Below, one piece after another: positions 39,853 to 50,880 of a stretch of 64,000 bases of DNA (position 1 is the first letter of the stretch; each line of letters opens with the position of its first letter). Location of the stretch: assembly GCA_028826165.1 (NCBI GenBank), contig JAPDFW010000103.1, positions 697,501 through 761,500 of the forward strand. The letters run 5' to 3'. This DNA comes from Anaeramoeba ignava (Eukaryota; Metamonada; Anaeramoebidae). A program made the translations under genes and the position numbers. Below the pieces are notes generated by a model. The model worked only from the letters and a program-made list of their open reading frames with translations. It had not been told where the DNA came from and did not search any database.

Positions 39853-42800
39853 TTAATCATCATCTCCATCATCACCATCACCATCATCATCTTCATCATA
39901 ACCATCATCTTCATCATCAGCAGTTTGTTCAAATAACATTCTTTCATTTTCTTCCTTTTCTTTCATTTTAATTTTATAATTTTCGCGAATTTTCTCAAGA
40001 TTTTCAAGAAATTCTACATATCCAGGAGCTAAAAAAATTAAATATATTTTTATAATTTAAATATATTTTTGTAAATTAAATATATTTATATAAATTAAAT
40101 ATATTTTTATAAATTAAATATATTTTTGTAAATTATATATATTTTTATAATTTAAATATATTTATATAAATTAGATATATTTTTATAAATTAAATATATT
40201 TATATAAATTAGATATATTTTTATAAATTAAATATATTTTTATAATTTAAATATATTTTTATAAATTAAATATATTTTTATAAATTAAATATATTTTTAT
40301 AAATTAAATATATTTTTATAATTTGAATATATTTTATGTAAATTAAATATATTTTTGTAATTTAGATATATTTTTGTAAATTAAATATATTTTTTGTAAA
40401 TTAAATATATTTTTATAAATTAAATATATTTATATAAATTGAATATATTTTTTGTAATTTAAATATATTTTTATAAATTAAATATATTTATATAAAATTG
40501 AATATATTTTTATAAATTAAATATATTTATATAAATTAAATATATTTTTATAAATTAAATATATTTTTATAAATTAAATATATTTTTGTAATTTAAATAT
40601 ATTTTTATAAATTAAATATATTTATATAAATTGAATATATTTTTATAATTTGAATATATTTTTATAAATTAAATATATTTTTATAAATTAAATATATTTT
40701 TATAATTTAAATATATTTATATAAATTAAATATATTTTTATAAATTAAATATATTTTTATAAATTAAATATATTTTTATAAATTAAATATATTTTTATAA
40801 TTTAAATATATTTTTATAATTTAAATATATTTATATAAATTAAATATATTTTTATAAATTAAATATATTTTTGTAAATTAAATATTTTTGTAAATTAAAT
40901 ATATTTTTGTAAATTAGATATATTTTTGTAAATTAGATATATTTTTGTAAATTAGATATATTTTTGTAAATTAAATATATTTTTATAATTTAGATATATT
41001 TTTGTAAATTAGATATATTTTTGTAAATTAAATATATTTTTATAATTTAGATATATTTTTGTAAATTAAATATATTTTTGTAATTTAAATATATTTTTGT
41101 AAATTAAATATATTTTTATAAATTAAATATATTTTTATAAATTAAATATATTTTTATAAATTAAATATATTTTTGTAAATTAAATATATTTTTGTAAATT
41201 AAATATATTTATATAAATTGAATATATTTTTGTAATTTGAATATATTTTTATAAATTAAATATATTTTTGTAATTTAAATATATTTTTATAAATTAAATA
41301 TATTTATATAAATTAAATATATTTTTGTAATTTAAAATTTACAAGGATTAGCAAATGAAAGAACCATAAAAACTGCCTCAATAATCTTTGCATTTTCATT
41401 AAATTGAAAAACTGCTTGTAATGCAGAAACTAAAGGATTTTCTTGTAAATTTAATTGTTCAAGATGTGTCTTAAATAATAAACAAAAAAAATAAGTTAAA
41501 TTATTATTTAAATAATGATTTCTTATTAATAAAATATTTACCATAACAGACATTTCTTTTGGAATGTTTTGGATTGAATTTGAAGCTAAACTTAATGATT
41601 TCAATGAAATTAAAGCTGCAATTTGCATTGGAACATCTTTATTTTAATTAAAAATAAATAAGAAAAAAAAATAAATAAACTTAGAAAAAAAGAAAAAAAA
41701 GATTTTTTCTTTTTCAATTTAAATTTTAAATGAAATTTTACCTTTAAGTTGATTACTACTTAAATCAAGAACAATTAAAGATTGTAATGTTGTTAAAACA
41801 GGTGGGAAAAATGTAAATTTGTTATTGCAAAGTCTAAGTTCAATTAAATCAGTCAATAAAGATAATTCTTGAGGAAGATCTGTTAATCTATTTCCACTTA
41901 AATCCAAAGTCTTTTTACAAAAAAAATTAATTTGAAATTAATTATAAAATTTAATTTGAATTTAATTATAAAATTAATTTGAATTTAATTATAAAATTAA
42001 TTTGAATTTAATTATAAAATTAATTTGAATTTAATTATAAATTTAATTTGAATTTAATTATAAAATTTATTATAAAATTTATTATAAAATTATTTATAAA
42101 AATTAATTTGAATTTATTTATAAAATTTATTTGATTTTAATTTGAATTTAATTTGAATTTAATTTGAATTTATTTATAAAATTTAATTTGAATTTATTTA
42201 TAAAATTTAATTATAAAATTTATTTATATTTATTTATAAAATTTAATTTGAATTTATTTATAAAATTTATTATAAAATTTAATTATAAAATTTATTATAA
42301 AATTTATTTATAAAATTAATTATAAATTTAATTTGAATTTATTTATAAAATTTATTTGAATTTAATTATAAAATTTAATTTGAATTTATTTATAAAAATT
42401 AATTATAAAATTAATTATAAAATTAATTTGAATTAATTATAAAATTAATTTGAATTTATTTATAAAATTAATTATAAAATTTAATTTGAATTTAATTATA
42501 AAATTGGTTATAAAATTTAATTATAAAATTAATTTGAATTTAATTATAAAATTTATTATAAAATTTAATTTGAATTTATTTATAAAATTTATTATAAAAT
42601 TTAATTTGAATTTAATTATAAAATTTAATTTGAATTTAATTATAAAATTTAATTTGAATTTATTTATAAAATTAATTGTAAAATTACTTACAACAACTTT
42701 ACTTAAAGTACTAATACCATTACCAGGTAAATCCTCAATTAAATTATCACTAAAATCCATAAAACGAAGATTAGAACAACCAGAAATTTTATCATTAAGT

Positions 42801-43303
42801 TTAACAATTTTATTATTTCCAAGATCGATTTCCGAAAGATTAGTAAGCAAACCAATAGAGTCAGGAATGACCTGGACAATATTTGAGTGTGCATGGAGTT
42901 TCTTAAGACTTGTAAGTTTACCGATCTCATCTGGCAAACCAATTAGTTCGTTATCATCAATATTTAATTCAGTTAAACCAGTACATTCACAAATTTCATC
43001 CGGTAGTCGCTCAATATTGTTCCCAATGCAATTCAGGTATTTTAGGTCCTTCAATTGCGAAATTGAGTTCGTTAATTCTTTCAGTGAATTGTGGCTTAAA
43101 TCCACTATTCGAAGTGCTTTATATCCTCGAATTACAATTGACGGGATTGAAGAAATTTTGTTATTTGTTAAATAAAGTTCTAACAAATGACTGCATTCTG
43201 GTGCGTTTGCGTCAATTGCTAATAGTCCTCGATTAGAGAGATCAAGTGTGCGGATTCTTTTTTGGTCCGCTTCTTTTATTTCCGTTGAGAATTTTTGTCC
43301 CAT
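39853..43303 (-). CDS. Myristoylation-type LRR protein with acidic tail, five exons
   Basis: Exons: 43303-42692, 41910-41742, 41636-41542, 41469-41343 and 40028-39853, all GT-AG, total 392 residues. The start MGQKFS fits the N-myristoylation consensus MGxxxS. About 13 leucine-rich repeats follow (for example LPDEIGKLTSLKKLHAHSN, ISTLSKVV|TLDLSGNRL), and the splice points fall inside repeats that read through cleanly. A helical segment (YVEFLENLEKIREN) and an acidic tail DDEDDGYDEDDD end the protein. LRR proteins of this type act as scaffolds in Ras/PP1-like signalling, though no specific orthologue is recognised. Introns 1 and 4 are long repeat arrays. Confidence 0.88.
40029..41342 (-). repeat. 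19-bp AAATATATTTTTATAAATT array, intron 4 of LRR gene
   Basis: A 1.3 kb intron consists of some 65 copies of a 19-base unit with A/G and length variants (TTTGTAAATT, TTTATATAAATT). It is flanked by exons that join T|CT to make SFANP-SPGYVEF. It is the longest intron supported in the window. Confidence 0.88.
41911..42691 (-). repeat. AATTTGAATTTAATTATAA-type array, intron 1 of LRR gene
   Basis: This 781-base intron is made of AATTTGAATTTAATTATAAA and AATTTATTTATAA words. The donor GTAAGT after SKVV and the acceptor AAAAAG before TLDLSG restore a continuous leucine-rich repeat. Confidence 0.85.
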
Positions 43304-43499
43304 TTCTTTATTACCGTTTTGTTTTTTGTTTTTTGTTTTTTTTTTAAAAAAAATTAAAAAATGAAAAGCAAAAAGAAGAAAAAAATGAAAAATTTAATTT
43401 TGCTTTTTTTTTGAAAATTAAATTTTTTTTTTTGTTTTTTTATTATTTCATTAAATTAAAAATAATTTCAATAAACTGACTCAACTTTTCATTTTGATT

Positions 43500-44680
43500 T
43501 ATTTCAAAATTGATTTTGATTTTGATTTTGATTTTAATTTAGATTTTGATTTTGATTTTGATTTTAATTTTAATTTTAATTTTGATTTTGGTTTTAATTT
43601 TAATTTTGATTTTGATTTTGATTTTAATATTTGATTTTGATTTTGATTTTGATTTTGATTTTGATTTTGATTTTAATTTTAATTTTGATTTTGATTTTGA
43701 TTTTGATTTTGATTTAGATTTTGATTTAGATTTAGATTTAGATTTTGATTTAGATTTTGATTTTGATTTTGAATTTGATTTTGAATTAGATTTTGATTTT
43801 AATTTTAATTTTGATTTAGATTTTAATATTTGATTTTGATTTAGATTTTGAATTTGATTTAGATTTTAATTTTAATTTTTAATTTGAATTTGATTTTGAT
43901 TTAGATTTAGATTTTGATTTTGATTTAGATTTAGATTTTGATTTAAATTTAGATTTAGATTTTGATTTTAATTTTAATTTTTATTTAGATTTTAATTTTG
44001 ATTTTGAATTTAATTTTAATTTTGATTTTAATTTTGAATTTAATTTTAATTTTGATTTAAATTTAAATTTTAATTTTAATTTTGATTTTGATTTAGATTT
44101 TGATTTTGATTTTAATTTTTATTTTTATTTTGATTTTGATTTTGATTTTGATTTAAATTTAGATTTTGATTTTGATTTTGATTTTGATTTTGATTTTGAA
44201 TTTGATTTTAATTTTAATTTTGATTTTGATTTAAATTTTAATTTGATTTTGATTTTAATTTTGAATTTGATTTTGATTTTAATTTTGATTTTGATTTTAA
44301 TTTTAATTTTGAATTTGATTTTGATTTTGAATTTGATTTTGAATTTGATTTTGAATTTGAATTTGAATTTGTATTTGATTTTGAATTTGATTTTGATTTT
44401 AAATTTGAATTTGATTTTGATTTTGATTTTGATTTAAATTTAGATTTTAATTTTGATTTTAATTTTAATTTTGAATTTTAATTTAGATTTTAATTTTGAT
44501 TTAAATTTAGATTTTGAATTTTAATTTAGATTTTAATTTTGATTTAAATTTAGATTTTGATTTTGATTTTGATTTAGATTTAGATTTTAATTTTGATTTT
44601 AATTTTAATTTTAATTTTAATTTTGATTTTGAATTTGAATTTGAATTTGAATTTGAATTTGAATTTGATTTTGTTTTATT
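43500..44680. repeat. ~1.2 kb TTTTGA/TTTTAA/TTTAGA hexamer array between genes
   Basis: The spacer between the LRR gene start (43303) and the beta-helix gene stop (44745) is mostly GATTTT, with AATTTT, GATTTA and GAATTT variants. Open frames here (DFDFDL, LILIL) are repeat translations. 43304-43490 is A/T homopolymer-rich leader. Confidence 0.85.
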
Positions 44681-44744
44681 GTTAATGTCAAAGTTGATCC
44701 AAAAAGAAAAAAGATAAGATAAAGAAAATAAAAGAATAATTGGA

Positions 44745-46679
44745 TCACATGACAATACACTTCGAATTTTTAAATTTATTCTTATCAAATTTTCCTTGAC
44801 TTCCTTGAATTGCTTTTATAGCTTTTTTGCCATTTCCGTTGAAAAAATTCTGAATAACTTGAGCTTCACAATTTATACCAATAAGAATTCCATTCATTTG
44901 ATTTTTTGAAATTTCAGATTTTTTAACCAAACAAGAAGAATCCAAATTAACAAAGATTCCTGATTCTTCATTTTCATGAATTTCAGAGTCTTCAATTGTG
45001 ATTGAGACCTTATTTTTGCAATGAAAACCTGAAAGTGTGTTTTCATAAACATTTTCCTTTTGAAAATTTGCTTTTGCAGAATCAAATATCAAATATCCAT
45101 ATCCATTATTCTTATATACAGAGTTCTCAAAGAATTTGGGTGCTGATTCATTTGAAACATTGATGCCGTTTGATTTATTTGAGTATATTTTATTCTTTTG
45201 AAATTTTCCATTTGCGTTTTTAATAAAAATTCCAATTGTTTCTTGATTGAAAATTGTGTTTGTGTTTATGTTTGGATTAGAAGAATCCTGGACGGAAATT
45301 CCTGTTTTATTTTCGGAAATTTGGTTGTTTTCAATAACAGGAGATGAGTCTTTTGTGACAAGAATGCCGACTTCATTGTGAAAAATTTTATTTGAATCAA
45401 TAAGTGATGAAGCTTTATTTTTCGTGCAAATTCCATATTTTTTATTCTGGGAAATCATGTTGTTTTGGATCATTGATTGCCCCATTTTTTTGATGCGTAT
45501 TCCTTTGTCATTTTCTTTGATTGTGCTATTATTTATTTGATTACTTTTTGAAGAATCAATCAAAATTGCTGTTTTGCATTCTTCCAATAATGAATCTTGA
45601 ATAATTAAAGAGGAAAATTCTCGGGTGATGATTCCAACCTCCGAACAGAAATGAATTGTTGATTTTTCAATTGTTAATGAAGAGTCATTTCTTATTGAAA
45701 TTCCATTGTCTTGTGAAACTATTTTGCAGTTTATTATTTTCAATCTTCCACAATCTACTTTAATTGCACAAAAATCTTCGTTTTCTTTTGTATCTGTAAT
45801 TGTTATTCTTGTTTTTGTTGTTTCTTGACTCGTTTGTTTGTCTTTTTGATCCTCTTCTAATTTGTTTATTGTTTTGTTAATGAGTTCTTCGTTAATTTTG
45901 GAATTTTGGTTATTATCTTGATTATTTATTGGATTCTTTTGGGGTTTTTCAAGAATTTCTTCCAAAATAACAACTTTATTATCTTTTGAATTTTCATTTG
46001 AATTTTCTTTTGAATTTTCATTTAAATTTTCTTTTAAATTCTCATTTGAATTCTTATTTAAATTTTCATTTGAATTCTCTTTTAAATTCTCATTTGAATT
46101 CTCATTTGAATTCTCATTTGAATTCTCTTTTGAATTTTCATTTGAATTCTCTTTTGAATTCTCTTTTAAATTTTCATTTAAATTCTCTTTTGAATTCTCA
46201 TTTAAATTCTCATTTGAATTCTCATTTAATTCTCCTTTTTCCATTTTTTCTAAAGAATCTCTTCCTTCTAAAACAGCAGAAAACAATTCCTTTGTTAATT
46301 CAGCAAGCTCTCCTTTTCCAAACTCATATTTAAGTTGCTCTTTTGACATTTTAACGATTTTTCTAACATTTTTTGTATATCTAAATGTGATGTTAGAAAT
46401 TGTAACAGAATCTGACTTTGACAACAGAGCATGTGAAATGTGTATGTTTTCAATAACAACATCATCAGGATTTTCTGACGTTGATGTTAAATGAAGACCT
46501 GGTGTTTTGATTTCAATAGATTCCTTGTAAACGCCAGGATGTATTTTTATTGTTTCTCCTGCGCCGGCAAATTCAAGTGCTTCTTGAATTGTATCATAAG
46601 TCCGAATTCCTGATTGAATGTCAGATTTCGGTTGAACATGTATTTCATGTAAATTATCTTGTTCTGTTGTAATTGACAT
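44745..46679 (-). CDS. Right-handed beta-helix (CASH/PbH1) protein with farnesyl-type CaaX end
   Basis: The product has 644 residues. Residues ~25-105 (TIQEALEFAGAGETIKIHPG, VYKESIEIK) match the start of CASH-type beta-helix domains. A linker of NEN-S repeats lies at ~150-240, and ~315-640 hold about 14 parallel beta-helix coils (GISIRNDSSLTIEKS, GIRIKKMGQSMIQNN, GILVTKDSSPVIENN). The end KNSKCIVM followed by TGA is a CaaX box; a final Met favours farnesylation. The architecture resembles FBXO11-type beta-helix segments, but no F-box is visible. It may be a membrane-attached recognition surface; the ligand is unknown. Confidence 0.9.
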   Translation of the reverse strand: MSITTEQDNLHEIHVQPKSDIQSGIRTYDTIQEALEFAGAGETIKIHPGVYKESIEIKTPGLHLTSTSENPDDVVIENIHISHALLSKSDSVTISNITFRYTKNVRKIVKMSKEQLKYEFGKGELAELTKELFSAVLEGRDSLEKMEKGELNENSNENLNENSKENLNENLKENSKENSNENSKENSNENSNENSNENLKENSNENLNKNSNENLKENLNENSKENSNENSKDNKVVILEEILEKPQKNPINNQDNNQNSKINEELINKTINKLEEDQKDKQTSQETTKTRITITDTKENEDFCAIKVDCGRLKIINCKIVSQDNGISIRNDSSLTIEKSTIHFCSEVGIITREFSSLIIQDSLLEECKTAILIDSSKSNQINNSTIKENDKGIRIKKMGQSMIQNNMISQNKKYGICTKNKASSLIDSNKIFHNEVGILVTKDSSPVIENNQISENKTGISVQDSSNPNINTNTIFNQETIGIFIKNANGKFQKNKIYSNKSNGINVSNESAPKFFENSVYKNNGYGYLIFDSAKANFQKENVYENTLSGFHCKNKVSITIEDSEIHENEESGIFVNLDSSCLVKKSEISKNQMNGILIGINCEAQVIQNFFNGNGKKAIKAIQGSQGKFDKNKFKNSKCIVM

Positions 46680-47637
46680 TTTTGTTTATGTATATTTTTG
46701 TATTTTTTTATTATATTTTTTTATTATATTTTTTTATTTTGATGAAGAAAAAAAAAAGAAAATAAAAAAATGAAAACAAAATTCTCAAATAAAAAACAAA
46801 AAAATAAAATTTTTCAAATAAAAACCAAATAATTAAAAGAAGAATTAAGAAAAAGTTTATTTGATTTATAAAAAGAATTGTTTTTGTTTTTCTCCTTTTA
46901 TTTTTTCTCCTTTTATTTATTCCAAAAAATTTAAACAAAAAAATGATCAACTTTTTTGATTTGATTAATTTTATAACTTTTTTTTTCAATTATAACAATT
47001 TTTTTTGGAAAATGATTTGAATTTAATTTCTTAATTTGATTATTTTTTATTACTTATTTTTTAATTTTTCTATTTTCATTTTTGAAAAAGATCTTAATAA
47101 AAAAAAAATGAGAAAAAAAAATTTTTTTTTTATTTTTTTGTTGATCTTTTTTTTCAAATAAAATCCAAAAATTTAAAAAATATCAAAATTGGAAATTATT
47201 TGAATAAAAGGGTAATTTTAAATTTTAAAAGTATTTGATATGATCTCTTAATTTTATTTGCAACCCCAAAATTAAAATGATTAAAAAAAAAAAGAAATTT
47301 TTACCTTTTAATTTTTACAATTTAATTTAATTTTTATTTTAATTTAATTTTATTTTATATTAATTTAATTTTATATTAAAAACCAATTAAATAATTAAAA
47401 TTAAAAAATTAAAAAAAAAAATTTTTTTAAAGGGGGCAAATAAAGCAAAAAAAAATAAAAAAAAAAAATTAAAAATAAAAACAAAAAAAAAACAAAATTT
47501 TTTTTTTTATTTTTTAGATCATTTTTTTTTTTAACAGTAAAAATTTATTTGAATAATTAAATTAAAAATAATTAAATTAAAAATTAAAAATTATAAAATT
47601 AAAAAAATAATTTAGCTAAATTTCAATTACAAAAAAA
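46680..47637. other. Divergent spacer, AT-rich
   Basis: This is ~960 bases between divergent starts of the beta-helix and coactosin genes. It is homopolymer-rich and contains a G run at ~47430 (GGGGGCAAA). No gene or RNA is seen; it should hold both promoters. Confidence 0.5.
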
Positions 47638-48551
47638 ATGTGCGACACTTCAGATCCAGCAATTAAACAAGCTTATGATGATGTTAGAGATGATTCAAAT
47701 GAAACAACATGGTAAAAAACAATTTAAAAAACAATTTAAAAAACAATTTAAAAAACAATTTAAAAAACAATTTAAAAAACAATTTAAAAAACAATTTAAA
47801 AAACAATTAAAAAACAAATTAAAAAAACAATTTAAAAAACAATTAAAAAAAAAATTTTCGAAATAATTATTTATAATTTAATTTAATTTATAATTTAATT
47901 TAATTTAATTCAATTTATAATTTAATTTAATTTAATTTATAATTTAATTTAATTTATTTTGATTTAATTTAATTTAATTTAATTTAATATTTTAGGGCTG
48001 TTTTCTCTTATGAAGCCGACAGCAATAAATTACAAGTTATTGGAACTGGAACACAAAGTGTTGATGAATTTCTTCCTCTTCTTGCCGATGACATTGTTGC
48101 ATATGTTTATTTCAGAGTTATTTCTGGAGATGAAGAAAGTAAAAGACCCAAATTTGTCTTTACAACATGGATTGGAGACAACGTTAAAATTATGAGAAAG
48201 GCAAAAGTTTCTGTTCATAAAGCTGATGTTAAGAAAATTGTTCGCGTAAGTTTTTAATTTAAATTTTTATTTTAAATTTTTATTTTAAATTTATTTTTAA
48301 ATTTTTATATTTTAATTTTTTTAATAGCAATTTGCTGTTGAAATGCAAGCTTTTGATCATGATGATTTAGCCATAGAACAAGTTATGAAAGAAGTTAGAA
48401 AAGCTGGAGGAGGTTTGTTTTCTTTTAATTTTATTTATCAATGATTTTTTAAATTTAACTAATTTTAATTTTATTTTTAATTTTATTTATTTAAAAATTT
48501 AAATCAAATTTTCATTTAATTTAATTAGCTGATTATCATGGAAATTGGTAA
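47638..48551 (+). CDS. Coactosin-like actin-binding protein (ADF-H)
   Basis: Four exons, 47638-47711, 47996-48245, 48328-48412 and 48529-48551, give 143 residues, the usual coactosin length. The start CDTSDPAIKQAYDDVR, middle GDEESKRPKFVFTTWIG, the KAKVSVHKADVKKIV segment and the C-terminal KAGGADYHGNW match the family along its full length. Coactosin binds F-actin and, in other systems, counters capping protein. Introns are GT-AG, of 284, 82 and 116 bases; the first starts with a repeat of AAAAAACAATTT. Joins: TG|G (Trp), CGC|CAA and G|CT (Ala). Confidence 0.95.
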
Positions 48552-48872
48552 ACAAAAATATTCTTGTTCGCTTCCGAAACTTCTTGTTTCGTGAAATGCT
48601 TTTCTTTTTTTTTCAATACTTTTTTTTTTCAATTTTCAAAAAAAACAAAACGAAATTTTTTTTTTTCTTTTCTTTTTAATCCATTTGGTTTTTTTCCTAC
48701 AACAGAAATGGAATAAAACAATCAAAAAAAAAAAATAATCAAATAAATTCTTTTCTTTTTTTTTTTTATTGAAAAATTTTTATTAAAAGAAAAAGAACAC
48801 ATTTTAAAAAAAGAAAAATAAAAAGAAAAATAAAAAGAAATAGAAAAAGAAAAAGAAAAAGAAATAATAATC
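48552..48872. other. Convergent spacer
   Basis: A T- and A-rich 321-base region lies between the coactosin stop (+) and the UBA-like gene stop (-). It ends in AAAAAG/AAATAAAAAG repeats. No gene seen. Confidence 0.5.
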
Positions 48873-49935
48873 CTATTTTACTCTTTTAGAAAACACAAAA
48901 TAACCATTTCTAGCTCCACTTAAATAAGTAAAACCATCACTTACTAAATATTTAATTAAACCTCTTTGTAAGTTTCTTTTTGCTTTTTGTTCATCAGAAG
49001 TTTTAGGAAAAAAATCAAGAATCGCTTTATCAATTTCATATTGAAGTAAATTTCTTTTATGATTTGAATTTTGTTGTGATTTTTGGGATAAATTTGAATT
49101 GGATTGATCTAACGGAAATTGATCATCTTCATTATCATCTAAATCAAATTGATTTTGACTTTTTGCGTGTTCAAAAAGATAACTTAGATCACCTAAAACA
49201 AGTTGAGAATTGAATTTCTGGAATGCTTCAAGTCTATATTTCCATCTTGGCGCAGGTTTTTGTGCTAGAAACTCTTCAAGTGTTTCGTTTGTTAAATTTC
49301 TACCGTTAAGAACTTCATTTAAACTTTTTGCCGGCATTCTTGACTTTCTTGCTTTTTTGATCTCAGTTATTTCTTCTTCATGTTGTTCTTCTTCTGTACT
49401 TTTGGCAGTGGCATCTACTTGTATTTCCACATTTTGATCTCCAAAATCAATGTCATCTGAATTTGCCCTCTTTTTTCGGTGTCCTGATCTGTTAATGTCA
49501 AACTTGTTTTTTGTCAAAGCTGGATTTGTTTTTTCATATTGGTTTTCACAATCATTTTTTTCTGTCATTCTCATTTGCTCTCTTGAAAGTTCTTTGCCAT
49601 ATGGATTTTTATTAAACAAATTAGATGTGTCAATGCCACCTTGTTGTTGGGATGGTTGTTGAAAGGAATTGGAAATTGAACGAAGAGAACAAAGAGCTTT
49701 GACACTGATTGCATCCTATTGGAATTTTTTTTTAAAAAAAGAAAAAAGAAAAAATTTTTAAAAACAAAAAACAAAAAAAACTCTCATTTTGTATTTTTTT
49801 AAAAATTACTTGTAAACACCAATTAGTTTGATGAAGATAAGCAACACCTTCGTTAATGTCATTTGTTCCTGTAATTGTCATAAATTGCATTAATGTATTT
49901 ATAAAAAATTGATGTGGAATATTTATGTTTTGCAT
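48873..49935 (-). CDS. UBA-like domain protein of unknown function
   Basis: Two exons, 49935-49810 and 49715-48873, with a 94-base GT-AG phase-0 intron, give 322 residues. Residues ~14-48 (FMTITGTNDINEGVAYL, NWCLQ|DAISV) resemble a UBA-like helical bundle such as those in p47- or FAF-type proteins. The middle is acidic and basic low-complexity with a QQPSQQQ patch. ~155-190 (PAPRWKYRLEAFQKF) and the C-terminal ~265-322 (NLQRGLIKYLVSDGFTYLSG) look folded, but I do not recognise the family. A ubiquitin-binding role is inferred from the first segment only. Confidence 0.75.
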
Positions 49936-50880
49936 TTATCTTTATTTATTTTTTTTTGTATTTATTAGAATTTTTTTGTTTTATTTTTAAAATTGATTTA
50001 TTTTTGATTAAAAATTAAATTTTTTTTTTGATCCAAGAAAAAGAAAAAGAAAATTAAAAAATAAAAAATAAAAACTTATAAAATTAAAAAAGAAAAAGAA
50101 AAATGAAAAAAAGAAAAAATAAAAATAAAAAAAAGGGTAAAAAAAAAAAGTTTAATTTAAAATTAAATAGGATCATGAATAAAGGATCTATATTACTTTT
50201 TTTATTTATTTTTTAATTTTAATTTTTAATTTAAAAAATTTTTTTTTTTCTTTTTATTTTTAATTAAAAAAAGAAAATTTTTTCTTTTTTTCTTTTTATT
50301 TTTTTTTTTTTTACTTTTTACTTTCGAATTTTGAGTTTAAAAATAAGATTTATTTATGAAATTTCATTTAAGAAAAATTATTTAAATAATATTTTTAAAA
50401 AAGAATTTTAATTTGCTTTACTTTTTAAATTAAATTTTTTTTATTATTTTTTCAATTTTAACTTTGATCTGATCCCCCATCTTTTATTAAAAATTAAAAC
50501 AAAATTAAATAAATAAAATTAAATAAAATATTTACAACAAAGAAAAAAAACCTTTTAATTAATTTTCACTTACTTTCCCTTTAAAATTTATAATTAAAAA
50601 TTAAAAATTAAAATTAAATCCAAAAGAAATTTTTCTTTTTAATTCCTTCAATTTTAAATAAAGATAAGATTATCAAAAAAAAAAAAAAAACTGATACATT
50701 TCTATTTAATTTTAACTTATTAAATTTATTTAACTTTTTAAATTTAAGAAAAAAAAAAAAAAGGGATATTTTTTTAAAGACAAATTTGATCTTAATTGGT
50801 TTTTTTTTTTTTGTTTCAATTTGGAAACAAATTTATTCATTTTGGTGACTAAATTTTTAATTAAGATCACAACAAAATTA
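49936..50880. other. AT-rich spacer upstream of the UBA-like gene
   Basis: About 945 bases of homopolymer-rich DNA with a C run near 50470 (GATCCCCCATC). No open frame or RNA gene seen. Confidence 0.5.

Noticed and set aside
42450-43175. Plus-strand frame opposite the LRR gene
   Set aside because: It is antisense to leucine-rich repeats and intron repeat; the minus strand has splice sites and conserved LRRs.
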